A stretch of DNA of 64,000 nucleotides from Parasporobacterium sp. (GTDB lineage Bacteria > Bacillota > Clostridia > Lachnospirales > Lachnospiraceae). The stretch is taken from positions 1 to 64,000 of the forward strand of contig JAFUBX010000022.1 in NCBI GenBank assembly GCA_017459985.1. The letters are read 5' to 3'. Positions within the stretch are counted from its first letter, which is position 1. Every line of letters starts with the position of its first letter. A model generated the notes under the pieces. It did not search any database, had not been told where the DNA came from, and saw only the letters and a list, made by a program, of their open reading frames with translations. The translations under genes and the position numbers were made by a program. Shown piece by piece: positions 8,482 to 17,450 of this stretch.

Positions 8482-8720
8482 CTCTTTGCCTGATATTTTT
8501 TTACAGTTTCAAGGATTGCTTCCACGCTGTTAAAATTCTCCGGTTCGATCTCAGACGCCTCAATCCTTACATCATACTCTTCATCCAGGGCGGTAATGAT
8601 CGATGTGATATCAAAGGAGTCGATCAGGCCGTCATCCACCAGGGCCTTCTCATTGGCAAAATCCACATCCTCATTGATATCGGTCAGGATCTCGATCAGT
8701 TTCTTCAGTTCTTCGTTCAT
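8478..8720 (-). CDS. dltC: D-alanyl carrier protein-like acyl carrier protein
   Basis: A small acidic carrier protein of 80 residues. GLIDSFD contains Ser35, the expected 4'-phosphopantetheine attachment site. The ATG at 8720 has AAGGA about 7 bp upstream; a TTG at 8735 would add five residues. It lies next to the DltA-like ligase with an ATGA overlap, so it should be the carrier loaded by that enzyme. An Sfp-type transferase encoded two genes upstream could modify Ser35. Confidence 0.88.
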   Translation of the reverse strand: MNEELKKLIEILTDINEDVDFANEKALVDDGLIDSFDITSIITALDEEYDVRIEASEIEPENFNSVEAILETVKKYQAKR

Positions 8721-8796
8721 CTCTCTATCCTTCAATCGTTTTTATTGCGCAGACAGCGCGCGAATTTAGTATATCTATTATTCCTGAAAAATACAA

Positions 8797-9501
8797 CTAA
8801 AAACCTTGTTCTTCCTGTGTATTTGCCGGTTTCTGAAAATGCATGGCGCAGATGGGCTTTCCCTCTCCGGACCAGCGTTCCTCGTATTCCGTCAGGATGT
8901 TGTTCCGGCTTAATTCCGGATCATTGTGAAGATCCCTGGTCAGCGCGCAGATCTCCCAGCCGGCTTCCCGGACTTCCTCTACGGAAAAATCAAACAGTTC
9001 CTGATTGTCTGTCTTGAATTCGATCCGTCCCTGCTCCTTCAGGATCCTCTGATACCGGTCCAGAAATGCCCGGGATGTCAGCCTGCGGCCCGCATGGGCA
9101 TCCTTGGGCCAGGGATCGGAAAAGTTCAGATAAATCTTGTCCACTTCCCCCGGAGCAAACACATCCGGAAGATTCTCCGCTTCCATCCGGATCAGCCGCA
9201 CATTGGGCAGCTCTTCCTTTTCCTGCTTCTGGACGGCCCGCAGAAGGACGCTGGAATATTTCTCGATCCCGACATAATTGATCCCGGGATTTCGCCGGGC
9301 CAGTTCCATCAGAAAAGCGCCTTTGCCCATGCCGATCTCAACGCAAAGGGGATGGTCATTTCCGAAAACCTCCTTCCACTTTCCCCGGACAGACCAGGCG
9401 CTGCGGGACGCGAAGGAGGCTTTTTCTTTCCCCTCTTCCTGTATGACATAACGACAGGCAGCAATGACCTCCCTGCTGCCCTTGATATTTCTCAGTCTCA
9501 T
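8797..9501 (-). CDS. trmB: tRNA (guanine-N7-)-methyltransferase
   Basis: A 234-residue SAM-dependent enzyme that forms m7G46 in tRNA. It shows VEIGMGKGAF (SAM site), the family hallmark NFSDPWPK, and a C-terminal TEYEERW. The ATG at 9501 was chosen because the residues upstream (to 9588) are not family-like and an AGAGGACAGG sequence precedes it. It sits between the PPTase and dltC genes on the same strand, a housekeeping gene embedded in the envelope operon. Confidence 0.93.
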   Translation of the reverse strand: MRLRNIKGSREVIAACRYVIQEEGKEKASFASRSAWSVRGKWKEVFGNDHPLCVEIGMGKGAFLMELARRNPGINYVGIEKYSSVLLRAVQKQEKEELPNVRLIRMEAENLPDVFAPGEVDKIYLNFSDPWPKDAHAGRRLTSRAFLDRYQRILKEQGRIEFKTDNQELFDFSVEEVREAGWEICALTRDLHNDPELSRNNILTEYEERWSGEGKPICAMHFQKPANTQEEQGF

Positions 9502-9538
9502 CCTGTCCTCTTTCCAAATGTTCCGGCCCCCGGATCTA

Positions 9539-10348
9539 CTATGCCTTTCTGCCGATCTCCTCCAGGGCCTGATTGATGTCCGCGGCATGAATCAGTCTGG
9601 CTGTATGATCCGGATCCTTGTCCATGCTGCATACCGCCACCCGGTATCCGGCGTCGAATTTCCAGTCCGTTCCCCGGATTTCGCCCGGCTCGAACACGTG
9701 GACATAACGGGGTTCCAGATAAGACAGATTATCGCTGAGGGTCGTATCCCCCGATCCCGCCGGTTCCTGTACCTGCACGGCACTGCGGGCATGATGCCCT
9801 TTTCGGGCCTGATACTCCTCATCCCGGATCACCAGCCGCTCTTCCCGGACCAGAAAGTCCCGGGGTCTTACGATCAGGCCGATCCCGAGGTTCTTCAGAT
9901 AGCTTTCCTTCGCCACCCAGCACTCGTAAAAGTATTTTTTCTTCTCATTTGAATTGGAGATATAGGCGAGAAGCCTTGCCTCCTCCGGATGAAGCATCCG
10001 CTCGGGGCTCATCAGCTCCCGGACCCGGAAGGACTCAATGTCCACGCCCACTGGAGCGTCCGCCACCGTACATACGGCATAATCCTTCGCATGGGACAGG
10101 TTGAAATGCCAGCTGCTGCCCGGAAGCTGCAGCTTTTTCCGCTCATTTTCCTCAATATTCAGCGGAAGCTCCACACGGCCGGCCCGGCTCAGCCCATAAA
10201 TCAGCAGCAGCTCCGCGCAGGCGGAAAGATCCTTATCCTCCTGCCGTTTACTGGATTCAATCTTCTGCCGCCGCTGCGGGCTGAACAGTTCTTCTTTGTA
10301 TTGAATGTCCGCCAGTTCCTCTTTATTGATCAGATATGTCCGTATCAT
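9539..10348 (-). CDS. Sfp-type 4'-phosphopantetheinyl transferase
   Basis: A 269-residue enzyme that transfers phosphopantetheine from CoA to a carrier-protein serine. It has FNLSHAKDY (81-90), the metal motif GVDIE (Asp103, Glu105) and WVAKESYLK (Trp144, Lys147, Glu148), the classical Sfp pattern. Its ATG overlaps the carboxypeptidase stop by 4 bp. The nearby DltC-like carrier is the obvious client. A dedicated Sfp-type enzyme in a dlt operon is not the common arrangement, where AcpS normally serves. Confidence 0.9.
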   Translation of the reverse strand: MIRTYLINKEELADIQYKEELFSPQRRQKIESSKRQEDKDLSACAELLLIYGLSRAGRVELPLNIEENERKKLQLPGSSWHFNLSHAKDYAVCTVADAPVGVDIESFRVRELMSPERMLHPEEARLLAYISNSNEKKKYFYECWVAKESYLKNLGIGLIVRPRDFLVREERLVIRDEEYQARKGHHARSAVQVQEPAGSGDTTLSDNLSYLEPRYVHVFEPGEIRGTDWKFDAGYRVAVCSMDKDPDHTARLIHAADINQALEEIGRKA

Positions 10349-11976
10349 AGGGTCTCCTTCCTCCCGGAGGTATTTCTCTGCCGTGTTGTCCCGGCCCTGG
10401 TCCCGGAGGCTTTGGACCTGCCGCTTCCTGCCGCAGTGGTCCCGGCTCTTTTGCTTCCCGCCGAAGCGGTTCCGGCTCTTGTGGTGGTCCCGGCCCTGCC
10501 GGTCCGCACAGAGGATGCCATCCGGGTCCTTCTGGAAGAAGAAACACCGATATCATTCAGGGTATGGATACTTTCCCGGTCCCTGCTGCCGCTTTTGATA
10601 TATTGATTTCTCAGATCGATACTGTCGCTTCTGCTGTAGTAACGGACCTGTTTCTTCCCGCTTTTCCGGTGTTCCCGGGCGGAGAGCCCGCTCTCTCCGG
10701 AGTCGGATCTTTTTCCCAGCCGAACCAGGAAGATCACGATCAGGACGATCACCAGCACGATCAGAATGATCAGCCACAGATTGACATACGTCACCCCGAT
10801 AAAGGAAGCGGTGCGGACCGCCATCTGCGGATCAACAAACACATTGCATTTTCCCAGATAATGGTCTGCGTAATAATAATCGATCCAGGCGTAGAGCTGC
10901 CGCGGATCCCCCTGGGTGATCCCGGCTTCTTCCTTCGCCTCGGCATATTCGTTTTCGTCCAGATAATAGGCGTAATTGATCTTTGAGGTCAGCTCGTAGA
11001 AGGGGACCTCATTGAGCATCAGGATCTGATTGGAGGAATCGAGCTGCACCTTTGCGTCCTCATCCGCATAGGAAAACCGGCGTTCCTCCTCCGAGACATT
11101 GATGATCCGGAAATGATCCCATCCGAAATCCAGAAGCTCCTGCGTCTCGCTGAAGATCCCGTAATAGGAACCGTCCAGGATAACTGCCAGCAGGGTGATC
11201 CCGTCCTTTTCCCCGTACGTGACCAGACACCTTCCTGCCTCGTACAGATATCCCGTTTTGCCGCCGATCACGTGGCTGTTGTAATCCGGGTTGCCGGGGG
11301 TGATCATCTCATGGGTGTTGACAAGGACCCGGCTTTCCGGAGTCTTGTTCGTCGGCTCGATAATATAGGTCGGATGGGAAATGATATCCACAAACGTAGA
11401 ATTATGAAATGCGTACCGGGCGATCAGTGCCAGATCCTGGGCAGTGGTATAGTGCTCCGAATGAAACAGTCCGGAGGGGTTCATGAAATGAGAGGAGGTG
11501 GCACCGATCTCCAGCGCCTTCTCATTCATCATATCCACGAAGGCACTGACACTGCCCGCCACATGGATCGCCAGCGCCATGGCGCAGTCATTTCCTGAGG
11601 GCAGCAAAAGTCCATACATCACGTCCTTCAGGGACAGCTCCTCTCCCGGCACGGAATCAATGGTGACAGCTCCCTCCTCCAGATCGCAGCATTCCTCCGT
11701 AAAGACCACCGTCTCGTCCAGGGTGCTGTTCTCCAGAACCACGATCGCTGTCAGGATCTTGGTGGTGGAGGCCGGGTACAGTCTCTGCTGGGCGTTTTTC
11801 TCATAGATCACCGCCTGAGTGCTGGTTTCCATGAGGACAACGCCTTCCCCCGCCTGCTCCGGAGCCTCCGGCCAAAGCTGCTGTGCCTGCGTGAAAACCG
11901 GCGTGCCAAGTATCGTCAGCAGAAGGATCAGTATGAAGGCGCAGGGCCTTATCCGTGTTTTCAGAAAATGTTTCAT
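10345..11976 (-). CDS. D-alanyl-D-alanine carboxypeptidase (S11 family) with a long basic tail
   Basis: A 543-residue penicillin-binding protein that trims peptidoglycan stem peptides. An N-terminal signal helix ends near residue 30. The active-site motifs are Ser70-TT-Lys73, SGN at 127-129 and KTG at 240-242. Unlike PBP5, which ends in an amphipathic helix, this protein has a hydrophobic segment at about 395-419 and then some 120 residues very rich in Ser, Arg, Gly, Thr and Ala. If 395-419 spans the membrane, that tail is cytoplasmic. It appears to be the first gene of the dlt-containing unit; no strong ribosome binding site was seen. Confidence 0.9.
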   Translation of the reverse strand: MKHFLKTRIRPCAFILILLLTILGTPVFTQAQQLWPEAPEQAGEGVVLMETSTQAVIYEKNAQQRLYPASTTKILTAIVVLENSTLDETVVFTEECCDLEEGAVTIDSVPGEELSLKDVMYGLLLPSGNDCAMALAIHVAGSVSAFVDMMNEKALEIGATSSHFMNPSGLFHSEHYTTAQDLALIARYAFHNSTFVDIISHPTYIIEPTNKTPESRVLVNTHEMITPGNPDYNSHVIGGKTGYLYEAGRCLVTYGEKDGITLLAVILDGSYYGIFSETQELLDFGWDHFRIINVSEEERRFSYADEDAKVQLDSSNQILMLNEVPFYELTSKINYAYYLDENEYAEAKEEAGITQGDPRQLYAWIDYYYADHYLGKCNVFVDPQMAVRTASFIGVTYVNLWLIILIVLVIVLIVIFLVRLGKRSDSGESGLSAREHRKSGKKQVRYYSRSDSIDLRNQYIKSGSRDRESIHTLNDIGVSSSRRTRMASSVRTGRAGTTTRAGTASAGSKRAGTTAAGSGRSKASGTRAGTTRQRNTSGRKETL

Positions 11977-12030
11977 AACTTGTATATCATACTCTTTTTT
12001 CCCGGAATTGCATAGCTTTTCAGACAGATT

Positions 12031-12056
12031 AAAGGCGGCAGTTGCCTGCCGCCTTT
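12031..12056 (-). terminator. Terminator after the minus-strand secreted-protein gene
   Basis: An 11-bp perfect stem (AAAGGCGGCAG with CTGCCGCCTTT) around a 4-base loop lies 54 bp after the stop of the 12110-14578 gene. The T-run is only TTT on the minus strand but five Ts on the plus strand, so the direction is not certain. Confidence 0.65.
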
Positions 12057-12109
12057 TTCAGGATCGTAGAAATGACTTCTTACAAATCCGGGGTTCCGTA
12101 GGATCCTTC

Positions 12110-14578
12110 TTAGTTCTGCGGAGCTTCTCCTTCCGGAGACTCACCTTCCGGCGATTCGCCGCCTTCGGACTCGCCGCCTTCAGAACCGCCTTCCGGGCCG
12201 CCTGCGGATTCCCCGCCGCCGGATCCGCCGTCAGAACCGGCTGCTTCTTTTACGACCACTGTAATGGTGCAGTCGGATTCCATGGCGATATTGTATTCAT
12301 ATTCTCCGAAGTACTCATCGCCTTCTTCGATCTTGGTCAGCGTAGCGTCTCCGTCGGTAACATCGATGGAAACCATTTCATAGTTGTTGAATCCCAGAGT
12401 GAAGTAGCTGGTAGCGAATGCCTTGTAAGCTTCAAATCTGCCTGCGCCCACCACATCGTTGCCTTCTTCATCGACAAACTTGATGGTTGCGGTATGACGC
12501 GGATCTGCCATATCGTAAGCATAGATCTCGCTGGAAGCAACGTCCGGAGTCACAGCTTCTTCCTGGATCAGGGTGATGGTGTCGCTGATCTCGCCGTCGA
12601 TCACAGCTTCGCCGTATACATGAATTTCCACCGGCTCTTCTGCGTTGACTGCGCAGCCTTCGGCTACGGTCAGGTTGTTCAGATAGATGGCCTCTGCCTC
12701 GCCGCAGGTGCCGTCTGCCAGAACGATGTTCCAGACAGCGCCGTTGACCAGATCCAGATTCAGCGGGTTGTTGACCTGCGGATTTGCCACGTTGTACTGA
12801 GCACCGATCTTATGATAATCCATTGCGCCGGAGAGCAGATAGTTGCCTGTGGTGTCGCCGTAAAGAACGGTACCGTTCTCCATACGGGAACCATCATCAT
12901 TCATATGATAGCTGTAGGAAGAGGAGATCGTTCCGGTTACGGTTGCGGCATCCAGGGTCACGTTCAGAACCTGATATTTGTTGTAAATGTTGTTCCAGAT
13001 ATTTCCTTCATAGGTACCGTTGGCAAGCACTGCGCTGGAATCATCCACGATGGCGGTGGCGGTGGAAGCGGTTGCTTCATCGCCTCTGTCATCCACAGTG
13101 AAAGAAGTGTTGCCCGGGTTTCCGGCATCATCAGATTCCACCAGTTCCACCAGAGTCTTGCCCCAGACGGAGTCCGCGGTGAAATTCACTTCGGTGTTGT
13201 CAAAGATCACATTGGTATAACCGTTGTTTGCGGCACCGGATTTGATCTGTACGCCGGTTTCCGCAACGTTCATGACAGAGTCCACGACGGAGATGGTACC
13301 GCCGGCATTCTGCTGGGTCATAATACCGATATGTCCGGAATTCAGTTCGGAATTGGTGTAGAATGCGGAGGAGTTGGAGGAAGCCATGATCTGGACTTCA
13401 TTTCCGCCGTAGAATCTGACATTGTCGAACTTATCCCATACACCGGAGTCGGCGTATGCAACGTATCCGGAGCCGCCTGCGGTGTAACCGTAGGTGATGC
13501 CGTCTACTTCTTTGGTCGCGAAATATTCCACGCCGTCCTTGGCCTCTTCCACAAGGCCGGTTCCGGCAACGGTATTGCTGACATCAAGAGCATAGGTTCC
13601 GACACTGTTGTATCCCTGGCCGGAGTCTGTGGACAGAACGCCCCATCCGGAGGATACGATCAGAGAATCTGTGTAGATTCCCTGGCCTGCGCCGAGGACG
13701 TTGGTCGCACGGACAACGCCTTCCAGGCCCAGTGCAAACGGAGTTCTCTTCATCATCGGAACCACCAGTGCATCATACTCTGCCTGGGTGTCTGTGGTCT
13801 CTTCGGTATAAAGAAGAGAATTGTTGATACGCAGGATACCATTTCCCTTCACTGCGGCTGCAGTACGGATAACGCCTGCGGTGAAGATCGTGGAATCTTC
13901 GATGGTCACATCAGCGCTTCCCTGGGAAAGAACCATGGCGGCTTCACCCTGGAAATCGTTGGCGCCGTCACCGATACCCACAAGGCTCATGCCTGAGATC
14001 GTGTAAGGTGCGGAATCCACGATGATGCCGTTGAAGAACGGGCCGTAGGAAAGGATGGATCCTCCGGCGATCCCCTGATCGTCATAATCGGCATTCAGCA
14101 GAGCCGGGATGGTCTCGGTATCATCCACTCCGTCAGCGGTCACCTTCAGTGCGGAACGGAAGGTGTACTCGGCGGTGTTGCCTGCCATGTTCATGAACTT
14201 GCCCATTTCGGAATAGGCTTCTGATCCGGCTGTAGTCACAAATTCTGCGCTTTCCGGAAGTTCTGCGCCGGACTCAAGATAATCAAGGATATCAAACTGG
14301 ATTCCGTCGATCACCAGGGTCAGAACGCCCCCATCTGCCTGGACAACCGTTCCGTCTGATAAGGTAACGGCTGTGATATTGGAAGATGCGGATGGACTGT
14401 TGATCGTGTCATCTGCGGTTGCCGTGGTTGCAATATAATTCTCGCCGTACTCCACTTCCGCAATAGACAATCCCGAGCTTTCCTGCGCCGGTGCGGCTGC
14501 GAAAGCGCTCATGGAGAATGTCATGGTTGCGGCTGCGGCGACAGCAACGAATGACAGCATGGATTTCTTCATTTTCAT
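12110..14578 (-). CDS. Large secreted repeat-rich protein, predicted beta-helix, function unknown
   Basis: An 822-residue acidic protein with a type I signal peptide (hydrophobic stretch, then AFAAAPA). The body is rich in Asn, Gly, Ser, Thr and short alternating strands, as in right-handed beta-helix surface proteins. The last 40 residues are Gly/Glu/Ser repeats ending GESPEGESPEGEAPQN. There is no LPxTG, membrane anchor or S-layer homology domain, so attachment is unclear. The ATG at 14578 has AGGAGGG nine bases upstream; the frame upstream to 14650 overlaps the promoter. It is divergent from and related to the 14921 gene (shared SSGWG and stretches such as YTISGM versus YTIDGL). Confidence 0.7.
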   Translation of the reverse strand: MKMKKSMLSFVAVAAAATMTFSMSAFAAAPAQESSGLSIAEVEYGENYIATTATADDTINSPSASSNITAVTLSDGTVVQADGGVLTLVIDGIQFDILDYLESGAELPESAEFVTTAGSEAYSEMGKFMNMAGNTAEYTFRSALKVTADGVDDTETIPALLNADYDDQGIAGGSILSYGPFFNGIIVDSAPYTISGMSLVGIGDGANDFQGEAAMVLSQGSADVTIEDSTIFTAGVIRTAAAVKGNGILRINNSLLYTEETTDTQAEYDALVVPMMKRTPFALGLEGVVRATNVLGAGQGIYTDSLIVSSGWGVLSTDSGQGYNSVGTYALDVSNTVAGTGLVEEAKDGVEYFATKEVDGITYGYTAGGSGYVAYADSGVWDKFDNVRFYGGNEVQIMASSNSSAFYTNSELNSGHIGIMTQQNAGGTISVVDSVMNVAETGVQIKSGAANNGYTNVIFDNTEVNFTADSVWGKTLVELVESDDAGNPGNTSFTVDDRGDEATASTATAIVDDSSAVLANGTYEGNIWNNIYNKYQVLNVTLDAATVTGTISSSYSYHMNDDGSRMENGTVLYGDTTGNYLLSGAMDYHKIGAQYNVANPQVNNPLNLDLVNGAVWNIVLADGTCGEAEAIYLNNLTVAEGCAVNAEEPVEIHVYGEAVIDGEISDTITLIQEEAVTPDVASSEIYAYDMADPRHTATIKFVDEEGNDVVGAGRFEAYKAFATSYFTLGFNNYEMVSIDVTDGDATLTKIEEGDEYFGEYEYNIAMESDCTITVVVKEAAGSDGGSGGGESAGGPEGGSEGGESEGGESPEGESPEGEAPQN

Positions 14579-14621
14579 TTGTTGTGTCCCTCCTATAATA
14601 TAAATACAATAAGTCAGTTTG

Positions 14622-14650
14622 ATTCTACCTTTTTCCGCTGTCTGCGTCAA
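14622..14650 (-). promoter_or_regulatory. Sigma-A promoter of the 12110-14578 gene
   Basis: On the minus strand TTGACG and TAGAAT are separated by exactly 17 bp, 44 bp before the start codon. Together with 14831-14859 this explains the 342-bp divergent gap. Confidence 0.75.
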
Positions 14651-14830
14651 TCGTAGGGAAGGGCTGAATTATTCCTGTATATATTATGCATAATCTCCCA
14701 TAATTTACAAATCTGTTTCTCCCGCATTCCGGGCCGTCCATAAATATTCTGTTGTTTTTAGTACATTTTGATCAAATGTTTCCGAACTGTTAATTTTATG
14801 CAAAAACCGGGAATATTCCGGCATATTATT

Positions 14831-14859
14831 TTGACGGTTTTTCTTATCTGTGTTACATA
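14831..14859 (+). promoter_or_regulatory. Sigma-A promoter of the 14921-17269 gene
   Basis: TTGACG and TACATA lie 17 bp apart, about 60 bp before the start codon. A near-palindrome CCGGGAATATTCCGG at 14806-14820, just upstream of the -35 box, could be a regulator site; that is inference. Confidence 0.6.
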
Positions 14860-14920
14860 CTATTCTGTAGTTATTTACGCCAAAGGGCGTAATGGTTATT
14901 CACAGAATAGGAGGGTATTT

Positions 14921-17269
14921 ATGAAAACTGGCAAAAAGATGCTTGCATTGCTCCTGTCCTTCTGTCTGGTTCTGGTCCTCGGTTCCACCATCTGGGCTGC
15001 TGACGCTCAACAGCCGGCAGAATCCGGAGAAACCGAACTGACCGTTCCCGGAGACGGGGCTGCTCCCGAGGGAGAGTCTCCGGAGGGAGAATCTCCGGAA
15101 GGCGAATCTGCAGAAGGCGAATCCCCGGAAGGCGAGTCCGGAGGGGAATCCGGCGGATCTTCCGCGGAACCGATCGTTTACGATCATTATATTGAAGAGT
15201 CTTCCGTAGAAGAGACCTTCACCTTTGACGGTTCCACCTATGGCTCTGAGACCGGATTCCTGACGGTCGTAATCGATGGTGTGGAAGTGGATCCGGCCGC
15301 TCTGGACGGGGAATACGAAAACGTGGAATTTATCGTAACGCCCCAGATCCCGGCATTTGTAGACGGCTACGAATCCGCATACCGGACAGGACTCTATATC
15401 AACGACGGCGTACAGGAGGACTATTCCGTTCTGTCCGCAGTCTCCGGAACCTATGATGATGAAGGCGCTTCCGATCTGATGATCAAATCGGAAAATGCCA
15501 ACTTTGAAGGTGTCATCGTCACCGGCGGGGAATACACCATCGACGGGCTGACGATCCTGGCGGAAGGCAACGGCTCCAACGACTTTGCCGGCGTCGGCGC
15601 CGGAATCGCTGTCGGCGGCAATGCCAAAGTCACGGTCAACAATTATGATTTCTTTGCCCACGGCATTATCCGTCACGGCATGTTCATCGGCGGGGATGAC
15701 CTGGCAGATCCTCCGGTCCTGACCATCAACGATGGTATTATCGTGGCCCTCAATCCGGAACTGGAAGACGGCACCACCATGTATCAGACCACTTCCGGAA
15801 TGAGCATGAGCAGTTCTCCCTGGATGCTGGGCATTGAACCGACTCCGGAAGTCCGGACCCAGCTAATGGCCAGCACCGGCGTGGGCAATTACAACAACTG
15901 TGTGATCCTGAGCTCCGGCTGGGGCATTGTTTCCTCCGACGCAGTGGACGGACCTTTAAACTGGGGCGAATACACCATCCAGATGAACCTGAATGACTGT
16001 GTTCTGGACTTCACGGGAACCAGCGGTTATGTCTCCTATGCCATCGGCGCGACCCATAACACCTTCACCAACTGTGTGATCGGCAATGCCATCGCCCAGG
16101 GTGTGATCGATGAGGAAATCGCATTTGCCAAAGACAACTATGACTACGACATCGCTTATGAATCAGGGGTGGAACCGGATGAGAACGGAGATGCCTACAA
16201 CACGACCTATGCTCTGATCGTAGCAAATGAGACCGCCGGCGGCACCTTCGACGGCACCACCTACACAGGACAGTACGGCGTCATGTATCACAAGACCAAC
16301 AATGTCTCCTATGTTCCGGGTGCTTCAGATAACACCGCGGAAGAATTCAAACCCGATGGATATACACTGCTGAAGGATTCCCGTTTCTACACCAACGGCG
16401 CCGCTCTTCTGATCAAGGCCTGCACGCCTGTGATCAATGTGGAAAACACGCTGTTTGATTCCAAAACCGGGGTGATTGTCCAGCTGGCCACCTGTGATGA
16501 TCCGGGTATGGGCGCTCCCTACTTCTCGGAAGTTCTGGATCTGAACGCAGAAGTCGCAGCAGATCCGGATTACAATCCGTATGATTACAACGTCAAGAAT
16601 CAGTCCATCTTCTCCTACAATATTGAGAATATGGTAAATGACGTGCAGGTCTCCTTCAAAGACTGCCGGGACGAGACGGCGCTGAACGGCAATTTCTTCA
16701 ATTCCATTTCCGTCTCCACCACAGGAGAAGGCATGACCTGGTGGGGACAGAACCTGATCCTGTCCTTTGACAACTGTGAGATCAACGGCGACGCCACCTC
16801 CACGAAAGCGCTTCACAACAACTACTCCGGTTTCTATGACGCCGAAGGAAATGAAGTGGAAGCTGCTACCATTGAGGAAGCCATGGCAGCCGGCGCAGTG
16901 GAAGGCCGGATCACCAGTGACAACGCCACCTATCTCGGCGGCATGAGTAATTACAATGCTCCTACCGTCAACAACGGCGTCTGGGTCTCACTGACGGGTG
17001 GTTCTGTCTGGACTCCGCAGACGGAGTGCTACCTGACGGTTCTGGATATCGACGACAGCTCCCGTGTCAACGGCACCATCACCGTGGACGGGGAAGAAGT
17101 GGAAGGTCCGGGACATTATACCGGCACCATCGTTGTGACCGGCGCCCATGCGGAAGCCGAGGTTCCGCAGGCATCCGAAGGCGGACTGAATATTCAGTAC
17201 TTTGACGGCGAAGCTTACATCAGCGTGGAAGATTTTCTGAACTATGCTTCTCAGTTTTTAGCTGATTAA
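14921..17269 (+). CDS. Large secreted repeat-rich protein with N-terminal GESPEGE repeats
   Basis: A 782-residue acidic protein. The ATG at 14921 has AGGAGGG seven bases upstream; residues 1-27 form a signal peptide ending in TIWAA. Residues 50-79 are tandem GES(P/A)EGE repeats encoded by 15-bp DNA repeats, followed by a long Asn/Thr/Gly-rich body like that of its divergent partner. Both share blocks such as SSGWGI or SSGWGV and a beta-helix-like composition. No anchor motif is visible. The low-complexity block is at the N terminus here and at the C terminus in the partner. Function unknown; a surface or adhesin role is a guess. Confidence 0.7.
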   Translation: MKTGKKMLALLLSFCLVLVLGSTIWAADAQQPAESGETELTVPGDGAAPEGESPEGESPEGESAEGESPEGESGGESGGSSAEPIVYDHYIEESSVEETFTFDGSTYGSETGFLTVVIDGVEVDPAALDGEYENVEFIVTPQIPAFVDGYESAYRTGLYINDGVQEDYSVLSAVSGTYDDEGASDLMIKSENANFEGVIVTGGEYTIDGLTILAEGNGSNDFAGVGAGIAVGGNAKVTVNNYDFFAHGIIRHGMFIGGDDLADPPVLTINDGIIVALNPELEDGTTMYQTTSGMSMSSSPWMLGIEPTPEVRTQLMASTGVGNYNNCVILSSGWGIVSSDAVDGPLNWGEYTIQMNLNDCVLDFTGTSGYVSYAIGATHNTFTNCVIGNAIAQGVIDEEIAFAKDNYDYDIAYESGVEPDENGDAYNTTYALIVANETAGGTFDGTTYTGQYGVMYHKTNNVSYVPGASDNTAEEFKPDGYTLLKDSRFYTNGAALLIKACTPVINVENTLFDSKTGVIVQLATCDDPGMGAPYFSEVLDLNAEVAADPDYNPYDYNVKNQSIFSYNIENMVNDVQVSFKDCRDETALNGNFFNSISVSTTGEGMTWWGQNLILSFDNCEINGDATSTKALHNNYSGFYDAEGNEVEAATIEEAMAAGAVEGRITSDNATYLGGMSNYNAPTVNNGVWVSLTGGSVWTPQTECYLTVLDIDDSSRVNGTITVDGEEVEGPGHYTGTIVVTGAHAEAEVPQASEGGLNIQYFDGEAYISVEDFLNYASQFLAD

Positions 17270-17310
17270 GACCGATCCTGTCGATTTTGATCCTTAACAG
17301 GCCGAAACGC

Positions 17311-17347
17311 AAGGTACCGCGCCCTATCCCGGCGCGGTACCTTTTTT
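17311..17347 (+). terminator. Rho-independent terminator
   Basis: AAGGTACCGCGCC pairs with GGCGCGGTACCTT over a 7-base loop and is followed by a T-run. It lies 42 bp after the stop of the 14921-17269 gene. Confidence 0.92.
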
Positions 17348-17368
17348 CCTTTCTTCTTTCTGCTTTTC

Positions 17369-17397
17369 TTGATTTCTTTCCCCGGATACGGTAGCAT
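17369..17397 (+). promoter_or_regulatory. Putative promoter of the hydrogenase operon
   Basis: TTGATT and TAGCAT are 17 bp apart, about 54 bp before the TTG start of the flavoprotein gene. The -10 match is modest. Confidence 0.5.
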
Positions 17398-17450
17398 TAT
17401 ATGTACGCAAAAATATACAATTTTGTAGTATAGGAAGGAGGAGTTTCAAG

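Noticed and set aside
7000-8720. Nonribosomal peptide synthetase fragment
   Set aside because: Ligase and carrier are separate, there is no condensation or thioesterase domain, and MBOAT and SGNH partners follow, as in dlt systems.
11819-13996. A 725-codon plus-strand open frame
   Set aside because: It is antisense to the secreted-protein gene, which has its own promoter, ribosome binding site and signal peptide; the antisense product resembles nothing and starts inside the carboxypeptidase gene.
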